Below, in pieces: positions 53,559-62,551 of a stretch of 64,000 nt of DNA. Numbering within the stretch: the stretch's first letter is position 1; each line of letters starts with the position of its first letter. The stretch is from contig NZ_FXAM01000001.1 in assembly GCF_900155475.1 (NCBI RefSeq), positions 2,405,501-2,469,500 of the forward strand, written 5' to 3'. The notes under the pieces were generated by a model. That model ran no database searches. It saw only the letters and a list, made by a program, of their open reading frames with translations, and was not told the DNA's origin. The position numbers and the translations under genes were made by a program. The stretch is from Methylomagnum ishizawai (lineage in GTDB: Bacteria; Pseudomonadota; Gammaproteobacteria; Methylococcales; Methylococcaceae).

Positions 53559-54464
53559 TTACGCTTCCGGCTTCTTCTTCCCGCCGAACACCCGCGCCAA
53601 GCCGCCCATTGCTACCACCGCCCCGGCCAGGATGATCTTGGCGAACTTGGCGAAGAATAACCCCGCCAGCGCCAACAACCCCAACTTCTTGGCCGCGACC
53701 CCCGCCACCAGGGCGGCGAGGCCGTATTCCGCGACCTTATCGGTGTCGGGCTGGAAATCGGCATAGCGCTTGCCCGCGTCGAAGTCCAGCGAGGCCAGCA
53801 TATTGCGGGAGACGGGCTTGAGCCGCTCGATACTGGCGAGGTCGGTCACGAGGTTGAGGCTGATATAGCCCTCGCGGCCCAACATCAGGGTGTTGTAATT
53901 CACCCCGCTGGGTTGGTCGCTACCGGCCAGTTGGCTCGATAGCGACCACACCAGCCGGTGGGTTTCGGGATCGTACTGGGGGGCTTCCACCCAACCGGCG
54001 ACAGTAATTTCCGGCAAGCCCCGCGTCCGCCGTTCCTCGTTGGCGCTGGCCGTGCCCTTACGGATTTCTTCCAAGAGGGCGTCGGCCTTCCAATCCTTGG
54101 CCTCGTCGTCCTTGATATAGCCCGCCGGGTTGAAACTCACCACGATGAACCAGGGGGCGTCCTGCTCGCGGGCGGGGAAGATCATGCCCTGCACAGGGTC
54201 CGCGCCGGGATTGCCCATGGCCACCAACAATTGGCGGGCGGGTTCGGCGGGCACGAAGTGATAGCCCGAGGGCAGTTGCAACACCGCCTGCCCGGCGATG
54301 GCGACATCGGTCGGTCCTTTGAGGGTGGCCGCGTCCACCGCCTGGAACGCGGTTTCCAGTTGGGAGCGGGTGGTTTCCGGGAGTTCGGGGGCGGCTTGGG
54401 CCGTGGCCGTGGCCAACACGGCCAGGAGCAATAACCACGGGGCCGGGCGGCGGAAGCTATTCAT
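53559..54464 (-). CDS. DUF2167 family membrane protein
   Basis: 301 aa from ATG 54464. Signal peptide (WLLLLAVLATATAQA), then the DUF2167 domain: QAVLQLPSGYHFVPAEPARQLLVAMGN, WFIVVSFNPAGYIKDDEAKDWKADALLEE, RRTRGLPEITVAGWVEAPQYDPETHRLVWS, VNYNTLMLGREGYISLNLVTDL and GKRYADFQPDTDKVAEYGLAALVAGVAAKKLGLLAL. Two C-terminal membrane helices end before KKKPEA. Function is unknown. It is convergent with the SMR gene, with 9 bp between stops. Confidence 0.9.
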   Translation of the reverse strand: MNSFRRPAPWLLLLAVLATATAQAAPELPETTRSQLETAFQAVDAATLKGPTDVAIAGQAVLQLPSGYHFVPAEPARQLLVAMGNPGADPVQGMIFPAREQDAPWFIVVSFNPAGYIKDDEAKDWKADALLEEIRKGTASANEERRTRGLPEITVAGWVEAPQYDPETHRLVWSLSSQLAGSDQPSGVNYNTLMLGREGYISLNLVTDLASIERLKPVSRNMLASLDFDAGKRYADFQPDTDKVAEYGLAALVAGVAAKKLGLLALAGLFFAKFAKIILAGAVVAMGGLARVFGGKKKPEA

Positions 54465-54714
54465 GCGGATTCCTTGGGGTTGGGGGAAAGCGACTTGGGC
54501 ATCAATATCGGCGAGGTCCAGCGCCGATGGGCTGACACAAGTCGTGCGGCGCGGCGGAAGGTGGGGCAAATGGGACATCCAGACCCAAGGATGAACCCGC
54601 GATGCCCCCAACCTTCCAACCTGTACGATACGTTGATGCTCCTGTTCCAACAAGCGCCTTGGCGCGAGGTAAGGAGCAAAAAATAATCCGGCTTATTGCG
54701 GGAGGCCGTAGGCG

Positions 54715-55560
54715 TCAACTCCGGATTAACCGCCCGACCGCCCCGCATTGCTTCTCGCCCAACTCGAACCCGAATATCCCCAAATCCTCCCGCATATGCT
54801 CCGCCGAGCCGGTCCCGGTCAGGGGCACGATGCCGATCTGGGTCAGGTAGCGGAACAGGATTTGTGCCGGGGTGCGTCGGTATTGGGCGGCGAGTTGTTT
54901 CACCGTGGCGTGTTCCAGCAGCTTGGGATTGGCGGTGAGGGTCCAGAAGCTTTGGTAGACCATGCCATGCTGTCGGCAGAATTCGCGGATTTCGCGGTCG
55001 TAGCCGGTTTCGGCATAGAAGCGGTTTTGCACCACCGCCGGTTTGATGCGGGCCGCGCGGTGGAGGTTTTCCAACAGCTGCGGCTGGTAGCAATTGCTGA
55101 TGCCCAAGCGCTTGACCGCGCCGCTATCGTGCAAGTCTTCCATGGACCGCCACACTTCCAGGGTTTCCCGTTCCTGTCGCAAGGGCGAATGCAGCACCAA
55201 ACCATCGAGATAATCGGTGCGTAGATTCTCCAAGGACACCGCGAACGATTGCCGGACCTGTTCGGCCAGCGGAGCCTTGGGGTCGTAGGGAACCCGCGCC
55301 GGGTCTTGGCCGTCGAGCGGCGTGAACTTGGTTTGCAGGTAAAAGTCGTCGCGCCGCAAGCCCGCGCCCAGGCAGGCCGCCAAGCCCTCGCCGACGCCGG
55401 GTTCGTGGTAATGCTTGGGCTGGCAGGCGGTGTCGATGCCCCGGAAGCCTTGCCGGATCGCGAGTTCCACCAGTTCGGCGGTGCGTTCTTTTTTCCAGGC
55501 CGTGCCGTAGAGGATTCCGGGCATACTGGAAACGGCGGGAGCATCGGGCGTTGTGGTCAT
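54715..55560 (-). CDS. Aldo/keto reductase
   Basis: 281 aa. Start ATG at 55560. Family signatures: [23 protein letters not shown] (Asp and Tyr of the tetrad), [11 protein letters not shown] (Lys), LDGLVLHSP (His), and a C-terminal [27 protein letters not shown]-dependent cytosolic oxidoreductase of unknown substrate. Single gene, divergent from the leuA leader region. Confidence 0.92.
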   Translation of the reverse strand: MTTTPDAPAVSSMPGILYGTAWKKERTAELVELAIRQGFRGIDTACQPKHYHEPGVGEGLAACLGAGLRRDDFYLQTKFTPLDGQDPARVPYDPKAPLAEQVRQSFAVSLENLRTDYLDGLVLHSPLRQERETLEVWRSMEDLHDSGAVKRLGISNCYQPQLLENLHRAARIKPAVVQNRFYAETGYDREIREFCRQHGMVYQSFWTLTANPKLLEHATVKQLAAQYRRTPAQILFRYLTQIGIVPLTGTGSAEHMREDLGIFGFELGEKQCGAVGRLIRS

Positions 55561-55696
55561 CGGGGAATCCTCGGGTGGGCTGGGAGTGGATATTATCCGG
55601 CTGGGGCGGATTCCGGCCAATCCGGTTGGGATGGAATGGCTTGTCTCCGAAGCCCCCGGCCTTTATAGTGTCCGCCTTGCTTCAGCCAAGGCCGCC

Positions 55697-55780
55697 ATGT
55701 TCCAGCACCGCCCGCCCATCGCCGACACCGCCAGCCGCGCCGCCCCGCGTCTGCTTACGCTCGCCCTGCTGCTGCCCTGA
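55697..55780 (+). CDS. leuL: Probable leucine-rich leader peptide of leuA (attenuator)
   Basis: 27 codons: [20 protein letters not shown] then TLALLLP and stop. Six of the last nine sense codons are Leu, a typical arrangement for leu-operon leader peptides, in which slow translation at low Leu-tRNA prevents termination. A hairpin (CTGCCC 55772-55777 with GGGCAG 55782-55787) covers the last Leu codon and stop, and a second one (CCCCCG/CGGGGG 55828-55842) lies ahead of leuA. I see no good ribosome site immediately upstream, and the second hairpin lacks a long T-run, so this is a probable rather than a certain leader. Confidence 0.5.
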   Translation: MFQHRPPIADTASRAAPRLLTLALLLP

Positions 55781-55827
55781 GGGGCAGTCATCCATACCTT
55801 TCCTCATTCCAGCGCACGTATTTTCGG

Positions 55828-55850
55828 CCCCCGCACCGGGGGAAGGCTTT
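55828..55850 (+). terminator. Candidate attenuator hairpin ahead of leuA
   Basis: CCCCCG and CGGGGG form a 6-bp GC stem with a CAC loop, followed by AAGGCTTT. The T-run is only three bases. Its G-rich arm could alternatively pair with the CTGCCC segment of the leader. Confidence 0.4.
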
Positions 55851-55868
55851 AGATTCACGGGGATTTCC

Positions 55869-57416
55869 ATGAGCGACAAACTCATTATTTTCGATACGAC
55901 TTTACGCGACGGCGAGCAGAGTCCGGGCGCGTCCATGACCCGCGACGAAAAGGTCCGCATCGCCAAGGCTTTGGAGCGGATGCGGGTGGATGTGATCGAG
56001 GCCGGTTTCCCGGCGGCGAGTCCGGGGGATTTCGAGGCGGTGCAGGCGGTGGCCCGCGCCGTGAAGGAATCGGTGGTGTGCGGTTTGGCCCGCGCCCTTG
56101 ATCGCGACATCGACCAGGCCGGCGAGGCGCTGAAAGACGCCAAGCGGGCGCGCATCCATACCTTCATTGCCACTTCGCCCATCCACATGCAGCGCAAGCT
56201 CAGGATGGAGCCGGACCAGGTGGTCGAACATGCGGTCCGCGCCGTGAAACGAGCGCTGCAATATACCGACAATGTGGAATTCTCGCCGGAGGACGCCGGG
56301 CGCTCGGAGGAGGATTTCCTTTGCCGCATCCTGGAAGCCGTCATCGACGCCGGGGCCACCACCCTGAATATCCCGGATACCGTGGGTTATAGCCTGCCCG
56401 AGCAATTCGGGGCCACGATCCGCCGTTTGCGCGAGCGCATCCCCAATTCCGATAAGGCGGTGTTCTCGGTGCATTGCCATAACGATTTGGGCTTGGCGGT
56501 GGCGAATTCGCTGTCGGCGGTCATCAATGGGGCGCGGCAGGTCGAATGCACCATCAACGGCTTGGGCGAACGGGCCGGCAATGCCGCCTTGGAAGAAATC
56601 GTCATGGCGGTGAAGACCCGCAAGGACGTGTTCCCCTGCCATGTGGACATCGATACCCACGAGATCGTGGTGTGTTCCAAGCTGGTGTCGAGCATCACCG
56701 GCTTTCCGGTGCAGCCCAACAAGGCCATCGTCGGGGCCAACGCCTTCGCCCATGAATCCGGCATCCACCAGGACGGCGTGCTGAAGCACCGCGAGACCTA
56801 TGAAATCATGCGGGCCGAGGATGTGGGCTGGAGCGCCAACCGCATGGTCTTGGGCAAGCATTCCGGGCGCAACGCCTTTAAAACCCGCGTGCAGGAACTC
56901 GGCATCGAATTCGCCTCCGAGGCCGAATTGAACGACGCCTTCCAGCGCTTCAAGGAACTGGCCGACAAGAAACACGAGATTTTCGACGAGGATTTGCAGG
57001 CGCTCATCACCGAGGCCGCCACCGAGGCCGAGGACGAGCGGGTGCGTTTGGTGTCGCTCAAAGTGTGTTCGGAAACCGGCGAAGTACCCTGCGCCCGCGT
57101 GACCCTGCGTTTCGACCACCAGGAAGTGACCGGCACCGGCACCGGCGGCGGGGCGGTCGATGCCAGCCTCAAGGCTATCGAGTCCCTGGTCGATACCCGG
57201 TCGCATCTGGTGCTGTATTCGGTCAACAGCATCACCACCGGCACCGACGCCCAGGGCGAAGTCACCGTCCGCCTGGAAAAGGCCGGGCGCATCGTCAACG
57301 GTCAGGGCGCGGACACCGATATTGTGATCGCCTCGGCCAAGGCGTATATCAACGCCGTCAACAAGCTGCTGCTGCCGCGCGAGCGGATGCATCCGCAAGT
57401 GGCGGGCGATGTTTAA
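55869..57416 (+). CDS. leuA: 2-isopropylmalate synthase
   Basis: 515 aa, full length for the bacterial LeuA1 type. [16 protein letters not shown] is the N-terminal catalytic motif. [18 protein letters not shown] is the metal-binding His-x-His, and [19 protein letters not shown] follows. The C-terminal regulatory (LeuA allosteric) domain (~385-515) includes [19 protein letters not shown], used for Leu feedback inhibition. Starts leucine synthesis from ketoisovalerate and acetyl-CoA. GGGGATTTCC precedes the start. Confidence 0.97.
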   Translation: MSDKLIIFDTTLRDGEQSPGASMTRDEKVRIAKALERMRVDVIEAGFPAASPGDFEAVQAVARAVKESVVCGLARALDRDIDQAGEALKDAKRARIHTFIATSPIHMQRKLRMEPDQVVEHAVRAVKRALQYTDNVEFSPEDAGRSEEDFLCRILEAVIDAGATTLNIPDTVGYSLPEQFGATIRRLRERIPNSDKAVFSVHCHNDLGLAVANSLSAVINGARQVECTINGLGERAGNAALEEIVMAVKTRKDVFPCHVDIDTHEIVVCSKLVSSITGFPVQPNKAIVGANAFAHESGIHQDGVLKHRETYEIMRAEDVGWSANRMVLGKHSGRNAFKTRVQELGIEFASEAELNDAFQRFKELADKKHEIFDEDLQALITEAATEAEDERVRLVSLKVCSETGEVPCARVTLRFDHQEVTGTGTGGGAVDASLKAIESLVDTRSHLVLYSVNSITTGTDAQGEVTVRLEKAGRIVNGQGADTDIVIASAKAYINAVNKLLLPRERMHPQVAGDV

Positions 57417-57464
57417 CCCTTACCGGGCTTGAGGGGACGGCTCCGCGCCGTCCCCGTCCGCGCC

Positions 57465-58346
57465 ATGTCGCCAGATCAACGCCGTCTCGACTATCTCAAA
57501 GCTATGGGCATCGATGCTTGGGTGCCGCGTATTGCCGCGCCCTATGCGCCCGTGGCTGTTTTCATTCCCTATGCCGATCAAACCCTCGAAGTTCCCATCG
57601 CGGGGACACCGGAGGAAGCCACCGTGCCGCCCATCCCCGCTGACGTGATTCCCGCCGTGGAAACACCCGCGCCGGTCCCGTTTCCTCAACCGCAACCGCA
57701 GTTTGTTCCAGAACCGGAGCCGCCGCCGCCGATCCTTCCGCCCGTCCCGAATCCTGTTGCAATGCCTCCGCCTGGTATCCCGTGCCCGCACAACTGGGAC
57801 GATCTCGCCGCCCAGGTCGTGGCCTGCACCGCCTGCCCCCTGCACCTGACCCGCACCCAGACCGTGTTCGGCGTGGGCGACCGCGAGGCGCGGTGGATGT
57901 TCATCGGCGAGGCGCCCGGCGAGCAGGAGGATTTGCAGGGCGAACCCTTCGTGGGCCGGGCCGGGCAATTGCTCAACGAGATGATCCGGGCCATCGGGCT
58001 CAAGCGGGAAGAGGTCTACATCGCCAATATCTTGAAATGCCGTCCGCCCAAGAACCGCGATCCCGCCCCCGAGGAAGCCGCCGCCTGCGAAAACTACCTC
58101 AAGGCCCAGTTGGCGCTGGTGCGGCCCGATATCATCGTCGCCGTGGGCCGCATCGCCGCCCAGAATCTGTTAAAAACCGCCACGCCCATCGGTAAACTAC
58201 GCGGTCAGGTGTATGCCTACCAGGAAATCCCGCTGGTGGTGACTTTCCATCCGGCCTACCTGCTGCGCTCCCAGACCGAGAAGCGCCGGGCCTGGGACGA
58301 TTTGAAACTGGCTCTCCGCACCTTCCGCCAACGACAACAACAATAA
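57465..58346 (+). CDS. Uracil-DNA glycosylase, family 4 type, with Pro-rich N-terminal linker
   Basis: 293 aa from ATG 57465. Residues ~1-45 are unassigned, ~46-105 are a low-complexity Pro/Glu/Val-rich linker, and the UDG domain starts near 110 (WDDLAAQVVACTACPLHLTRTQTVFGVG). Catalytic and fold motifs: GEAPGEQEDLQGEPFVGRAGQLL, YIANILKCRPPKNRDPAPEE with further Cys residues for a 4Fe-4S cluster, and TFHPAYLLRS. Removes uracil from DNA to begin base-excision repair. Followed at 9 bp by rimI. Confidence 0.92.
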   Translation: MSPDQRRLDYLKAMGIDAWVPRIAAPYAPVAVFIPYADQTLEVPIAGTPEEATVPPIPADVIPAVETPAPVPFPQPQPQFVPEPEPPPPILPPVPNPVAMPPPGIPCPHNWDDLAAQVVACTACPLHLTRTQTVFGVGDREARWMFIGEAPGEQEDLQGEPFVGRAGQLLNEMIRAIGLKREEVYIANILKCRPPKNRDPAPEEAAACENYLKAQLALVRPDIIVAVGRIAAQNLLKTATPIGKLRGQVYAYQEIPLVVTFHPAYLLRSQTEKRRAWDDLKLALRTFRQRQQQ

Positions 58347-58355
58347 GCCCCGCAC

Positions 58356-58892
58356 ATGTCCGAGCTACTCGATGCCCTCAAACGCTGGATCAGCTACGAC
58401 GCCGAAACCGAATTCTATTGCAAACATTTTCCCAGCCTCGCGGAGTCCGCCGAAATGGTGCTGCGGCCCATGCGTAAATCCGATCTGAAAACCGTCTGCG
58501 CCATCGAGCAATCCGCCTACGAGTTCCCCTGGGAACCCGCCACCTTCAAGGATTGTTTCAACGTGGGCTATTGCTGTTGGGTCGGGGAAAAGGGCGGGCA
58601 GGTCTTGGCCTATGGCATTTGTTCGGTGGGGGCGGGGGAATCGCACGTGCTGAACCTCTGCGTGTCGCCGCAGAGCCAGGGCCGGGGCTTCGGGGCGCTG
58701 ATGCTGGGCAAGCTGATCGAGGTGGCGCAGGGCCATCGCGCCGAGAGCATGTTCCTTGAAGTCCGTCCCTCCAACCATGCCGCGATCCGGCTCTACCAGA
58801 GGATGGGGTTCAACGAGATCGGCACCCGCCGCGATTATTATCCCGCCCGCAAGGGCCGCGAAGACGCCTTGGTGATGGCGCGGATGCTTTGA
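58356..58892 (+). CDS. rimI: Ribosomal protein S18-alanine N-acetyltransferase
   Basis: 178 aa. GNAT fold: VLRPMRKSDLKTVCAIEQSAYEFPWEPATFKDC (~35-67), acetyl-CoA loop LCVSPQSQGRGFGALML (Q-x-x-G-x-G/A, ~104-120), and SNHAAIRLYQRMGFNEIGTRRDYYPA. It carries about 34 residues N-terminal to the usual start, of unknown purpose. Acetylates the N-terminus of S18. The UDG-rimI order also appears in other gammaproteobacteria. Confidence 0.92.
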   Translation: MSELLDALKRWISYDAETEFYCKHFPSLAESAEMVLRPMRKSDLKTVCAIEQSAYEFPWEPATFKDCFNVGYCCWVGEKGGQVLAYGICSVGAGESHVLNLCVSPQSQGRGFGALMLGKLIEVAQGHRAESMFLEVRPSNHAAIRLYQRMGFNEIGTRRDYYPARKGREDALVMARML

Positions 58893-59034
58893 TCGAGACT
58901 TCCCCGGCCCGTGCTGTTTCCGGGTGATCGCGTCGTGGGGATAGGGAACGGGTTGGCCTGTGGCTGTGGAATCCGTTCCGAACCGGCGGGGTAAGGGAAG
59001 ATTTTTCCGCCCTGGCGGGGCCGGGCATCGAGAC

Positions 59035-59065
59035 GGCGGGCCGGTCCCGGTGGGACCGGCCCGCC
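59035..59065. terminator. Perfect 14-bp inverted repeat downstream of the RRM gene
   Basis: GGCGGGCCGGTCCC (59035-59048) is exactly reverse-complemented at 59052-59065 with a GGT loop. It lies 12 bp past the RRM stop (minus strand) and also downstream of rimI, so it may serve both. No T-run. Confidence 0.55.
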
Positions 59066-59077
59066 GCAAGAAAGGGA

Positions 59078-59401
59078 TTAGAAGCGGCGACCGCCACCGA
59101 ATCCGCCACCCCGCTTGCCGCCGAAGCCACCGCCGCCGCCCTCGCCGCGGTCTTCGCGGGGCCGGGCTTCGTTGACGGTCAGGCTGCGGCCACCGACTTC
59201 CTTACCATGCAGGGCGGCGATGGCCGCTTGTGCCTGCTGGTCGGAACCCATTTCCACGAAGCCGAAACCCTTGGAACGGCCGGTATCGCGGTCGGTGATG
59301 ACGTGCGCGGATTCCACCGTGCCGTGCGGGGCGAACATTTGCTCCAGTTCGCTATTGTTGACGGAATAGCTCAAGTTGCCGACGTACAATTTCTTACTCA
59401 C
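59078..59401 (-). CDS. RRM-type RNA-binding protein with Gly-rich tail
   Basis: 107 aa. Single RNA-recognition motif: RNP2 KLYVGNLSYSV (residues 4-14) and RNP1 KGFGFVEM (~44-51), then a disordered Gly/Arg-rich tail ending GGRRF. It resembles the cold-inducible Rbp proteins of cyanobacteria and gammaproteobacteria and the plant GRP family, which act as RNA chaperones. The adjacent DEAD-box helicase, also typically cold-induced, is consistent with a joint role, though they are separate transcripts. Confidence 0.95.
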   Translation of the reverse strand: MSKKLYVGNLSYSVNNSELEQMFAPHGTVESAHVITDRDTGRSKGFGFVEMGSDQQAQAAIAALHGKEVGGRSLTVNEARPREDRGEGGGGGFGGKRGGGFGGGRRF

Positions 59402-59773
59402 AGAAAACTCCTAAAGACAGATAGAACATAACTCACGAACCAGACCCGACCGAGCAACTTGTGACGAGCTCGCCGATTCACCCATAAATAAACAATGTTT
59501 CCGTCCGGGATTCTGTAGGTGCCTATCCCTATGGATATTCCCGAATCCCGTGGAGACTTGTTTTACCGCTCCCTACCGGCCAGGGGTTTCATGCCCTGGG
59601 CCATCCTCCGCATTTCCCTCGCGGAGGTTTCCGACAACGCACGGCCCGAGGCCATGCGTGGTGGCTTATTCCTCAATTCCATCGCCAGGGTATCGGCGGG
59701 AGATTTCCCCGCTTGAATCCCCGTGCGGTTGTTGCCGCCAAGCCCAGCCTTGGGACCGGAACGGCTCCCTGGC
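59402..59773. other. Intergenic region between RRM protein and helicase (372 bp)
   Basis: It is the promoter and 5'-UTR region of the RRM gene (minus strand), and the 3' flank of the helicase. The 100 bases next to the RRM start are AT-richer (CATAAATAAACAATG). Cold-shock mRNAs often have long leaders, but I see no recognisable element. No gene is visible. Confidence 0.45.
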
Positions 59774-61036
59774 TCAAAGGGCGCGACGGCGCGGCCCATG
59801 CGTCCCGCGGCGTCCCGTGGAGCGCCGCTCGGGATGGGGGCCGCGCGGGCGGCTCCGGTACGGCGGCGGTGCTTCGCCGGACGGATGGCCGGGGCTTTTT
59901 TCCGCCATCGCCACTTGCGCCGGGAGTCTGCGTCCCAGCAGGCGCTCGATATCCCTGAGCAGTTCTTTCTCGTCCTCGGATACCAGGGACACCGCTTCGC
60001 CGACGGCCCCGGCCCGGCCCGTGCGGCCGATACGGTGGACGTAATCCGCCGGGATGTTCGGCAGTTCGTAGTTCACCACATGGGGCAACTCCCGGATATC
60101 GAGGCCGCGGGCGGCGATATCGGTGGCGACCAGCACCTGCACCCGGTCCTGTTTGAAATCTTCCAGGGCCTTGGTGCGGATCGACTGGCTTTTGTTGCCA
60201 TGGATCACCGCGACCTGGAAGCCGTCCCGCTCCAATTGCTGGGCCAGGCGGTTGGCTCCGTGCTTGGTGCGGGTGAACACCAGGGTCTGGCCCCAAGCAT
60301 GGGAGTGCAGGAGGTGGGCGAGCAGGGCTTGCTTGCATTCCCGCTCGACATGATAGACGCGCTGGTTGACGCTGGCGGCGGCGGTGTTGGGCGGGGCGAC
60401 CTCGATGCCGAGGGGATGGCGCAGCAGGCCGCCGGACAAGGCCCGGACTTCCGCCGAGAAGGTGGCCGAGAACAGGAGGTTCTGCCTGATCTTGGGCAGC
60501 AGCGAGAGGATGCGCTTGATGTCGTGGATGAAGCCCATGTCCAACATGCGGTCGGCTTCGTCCAGCACCAGGAAGTCGACTTCGCCCAGCTTGGCCTGGC
60601 CTTGCTCGACCAGGTCGAGCAGGCGTCCGGGGGTGGCGACCAGGATATCGAGGCCGCGCTTGAGGGCGTCGATCTGGGGCTGCATCCCCACGCCGCCGAA
60701 GACGGTGGCGGAACGGAGCGCCGTGTGTTTGCCATAGGTGCGGATGCTGTCGCCGACCTGGGCGGCGAGTTCGCGGGTGGGGGCCAGGATCAGGGCGCGG
60801 GGGGCGCGGCCCTGGGCCGAGCGTTCGCCGGTGCGGCCCGCATCGAGCAGTTTTTGCAGAAGGGGCAGGGTGAAGGCGGCGGTTTTGCCGGTGCCGGTCT
60901 GGGCGGCGGCGAGCAGGTCGCGGCCTGCGAGTATGGCTGGAATGGCTTGTGCCTGGATGGGCGTGGGTGCCGTGTAACCCTGTTCCGCGATGGCCCGCAG
61001 CAGGGCTTTATCGAGGCCGAGAGAAGAAAATGCCAT
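59774..61036 (-). CDS. rhlE: DEAD-box RNA helicase RhlE-like
   Basis: 420 aa. Motifs in order: Q motif [11 protein letters not shown], Walker [21 protein letters not shown], motif [11 protein letters not shown], motif III SAT, motif [12 protein letters not shown], motif [12 protein letters not shown]. The C-terminal ~50 residues are basic and disordered ([14 protein letters not shown]), a typical RNA-binding tail. Unwinds RNA in ribosome assembly and decay. Monocistronic; a divergent small gene lies 470 bp upstream. Confidence 0.95.
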   Translation of the reverse strand: MAFSSLGLDKALLRAIAEQGYTAPTPIQAQAIPAILAGRDLLAAAQTGTGKTAAFTLPLLQKLLDAGRTGERSAQGRAPRALILAPTRELAAQVGDSIRTYGKHTALRSATVFGGVGMQPQIDALKRGLDILVATPGRLLDLVEQGQAKLGEVDFLVLDEADRMLDMGFIHDIKRILSLLPKIRQNLLFSATFSAEVRALSGGLLRHPLGIEVAPPNTAAASVNQRVYHVERECKQALLAHLLHSHAWGQTLVFTRTKHGANRLAQQLERDGFQVAVIHGNKSQSIRTKALEDFKQDRVQVLVATDIAARGLDIRELPHVVNYELPNIPADYVHRIGRTGRAGAVGEAVSLVSEDEKELLRDIERLLGRRLPAQVAMAEKSPGHPSGEAPPPYRSRPRGPHPERRSTGRRGTHGPRRRAL

Positions 61037-61507
61037 GGAGTATCCCTAAGGTCCGCCTGTCCTGGGGTTCCGCTGGGGAACGGTTGCGAAGCGGCGGATG
61101 GTGTTTAACGGGACGCGGCGGGGCCGCGCTGGGTTTGCTGGAGGAAGGAAGCGAGTCAAAGGCCACCGGGTGGCGTCCGTGGGGGAAAGGGCCGGATCGA
61201 TCCTCGTGGCGGGGAACTATCCGCCGCCGCGACAAACTGTGCAAAGCATACCGTTATTTTGGGAGGATTGCTAATGGCCGGGGTTGCCGGGCGATTAGGG
61301 GCCGGGCGGAATGCGGGGCGGTGTGGATTACCGTTATTCGGGCGGTTTTGCCGGACCTTGATTTCCATGGGGACATAATCCGGGATTATGCCGGGAGGGC
61401 CAATCCGCTCGATCTTTTCCGGCGGCGCGGGCGATAACGATGGGCGCGGCAATGGTGTAGACTTTGCCCATTTTCCACCCTACCGGCCCATCTCGAAGGA
61501 TAACTCC
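61037..61507. other. Divergent intergenic region between rhlE and the 61508 gene (471 bp)
   Basis: No coding frame is supported. It holds a direct repeat TACCGTTATT at 61249 and again exactly 80 bp later at 61329, and the 17-bp palindrome at 61374 listed separately. AT-rich patches around 61240-61275 may include the rhlE promoter. Confidence 0.45.
61374..61390. promoter_or_regulatory. 17-bp perfect palindrome, candidate operator
   Basis: CATAATCC and GGATTATG flank a single G. It is AT-rich amid GC-rich DNA, 118 bp upstream of the 61508 gene. The size is right for a dimeric repressor. Confidence 0.4.
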
Positions 61508-61840
61508 ATGAAAACGCGCTTGTTCCTGCCTTTGTTCCTGCTTTGCGCCGCGCTGGTTCCAGGGGGGGCCGCCGCCGACCCCAGGGATGAACGCAACCTG
61601 CATCCGTTCGCCATCCTGGCCGATCTGGTGTTGTTGCGGCCTTTCGGTTTGGCGCTGACCGTGGGCGGGGCGGGGGTGTTCATCGCGACCACGCCTTTCG
61701 CCGGCATCGCGTCCATCGCCCCGCCCCACGACGCTTTGCAGAAGAGTAGCGAGATGCTGGTGCTGGCCCCGGCGGCGTTCACCTTCATGCGGCCGCTGGG
61801 CGATTTCAGCTACCAGATGGGCGGCGTCTATTCCCGCTGA
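61508..61840 (+). CDS. Small exported/membrane protein of unknown function
   Basis: 110 aa. Signal peptide (MKTRLFLPLFLLCAALVPGGAAA) followed by RDERNLHPFAILADLVLLRPFGLALTVGG and a hydrophobic segment (GGAGVFIATTPFAGIASIAPP), then SSEMLVLAPAAFTFMRPLGDF. The arrangement suggests one membrane segment after the signal. Similar short proteins are often labelled multidrug transporter without evidence. AAGGATAAC precedes the start. Confidence 0.65.
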   Translation: MKTRLFLPLFLLCAALVPGGAAADPRDERNLHPFAILADLVLLRPFGLALTVGGAGVFIATTPFAGIASIAPPHDALQKSSEMLVLAPAAFTFMRPLGDFSYQMGGVYSR

Positions 61841-61852
61841 GCCGGGCGCGGC

Positions 61853-62521
61853 CTACCGCGCCAGCTCGGCGAAGCTCGTATCCAGCACCCGATAGGCCCG
61901 CCAGTCCTTGTGGTTGAAATGCCACCATTCGTTGGGGTCCACGCCGAAGCCCTGGGCTTCCATCGCTCGCCGCAATAAATCCCGCGCTCGCCGGGCCTCG
62001 GGTGGGCCACCCGCATAATCGGGATGCGCCCGTTCCGAGAATTCATCGTAGCCACTGGGCATCGCCACTTCCTTCCCCGTCCGCAACTCGTACAGCCCGA
62101 CATCGACCGCGCAGCCCCGGTTGTGCTTGGAACCGGTCTTGGGATCGGCCACGAAGCCGATGGCCCGCTCGTGCGGACTGGCGGAATCCCACAGCGCCTG
62201 GGTCACGGACCAAGGCCGGTAGGCGTCGTAGATCAACAGGCCATAGCCCAATGCCAGGAGGCTGCGGTTGGCGCGGACCAGGGCTTCGGCGGCGGGCCGT
62301 TGCAGGAAGGCCTTGGACTCGGGGTAGAGCGGATGGCCGGTGAAATTGTTGGCCGTGGCGTAACGGATATCGGTGTGAATGCGCGGATCGAGCCGGACGA
62401 CCTCGGCGAAATCGGGGTCGCGGAACGGGCCGGGTTCTTGGGGCGGGGTGGAGCGGCAGCCCGCCGCCACCGCCAATATCAGGATCGGGATCAAGCGCGA
62501 AAACCGGGTTGGATAGGCCAT
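61853..62521 (-). CDS. D-Ala-D-Ala dipeptidase (VanX/DdpX-like, peptidase M15D) lipoprotein
   Basis: 222 aa. Lipobox AVAAGC (Cys near residue 22). Zinc and catalytic motifs: SKHNRGCAVDVGL (S-x-H-x3-G-x-A-x-D, ~residues 130-142) and a C-terminal EWWHFN (E-x-x-H, ~residue 197). RIHTDIRYATANNFTGHPLYP and YDAYRPWSV are family marks. Cleaves D-Ala-D-Ala, most likely in peptidoglycan recycling rather than vancomycin resistance, since no vanH or vanA is near. A 31-bp gap separates it from the HerA-like gene, possibly one transcript. Confidence 0.9.
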   Translation of the reverse strand: MAYPTRFSRLIPILILAVAAGCRSTPPQEPGPFRDPDFAEVVRLDPRIHTDIRYATANNFTGHPLYPESKAFLQRPAAEALVRANRSLLALGYGLLIYDAYRPWSVTQALWDSASPHERAIGFVADPKTGSKHNRGCAVDVGLYELRTGKEVAMPSGYDEFSERAHPDYAGGPPEARRARDLLRRAMEAQGFGVDPNEWWHFNHKDWRAYRVLDTSFAELAR

Positions 62522-62551
62522 GGGATCGCTCCTCGCATCGGGTTGGAATGC

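Noticed and set aside
55551..55868. Longer N-terminus for leuA
   Set aside because: The extension is antisense to the reductase start and out of keeping with the family, which begins at [15 protein letters not shown].
61853..62521. Vancomycin-resistance vanX
   Set aside because: No vanH, vanA/B or vanRS nearby; lipoprotein form and Gram-negative context favour peptidoglycan recycling.
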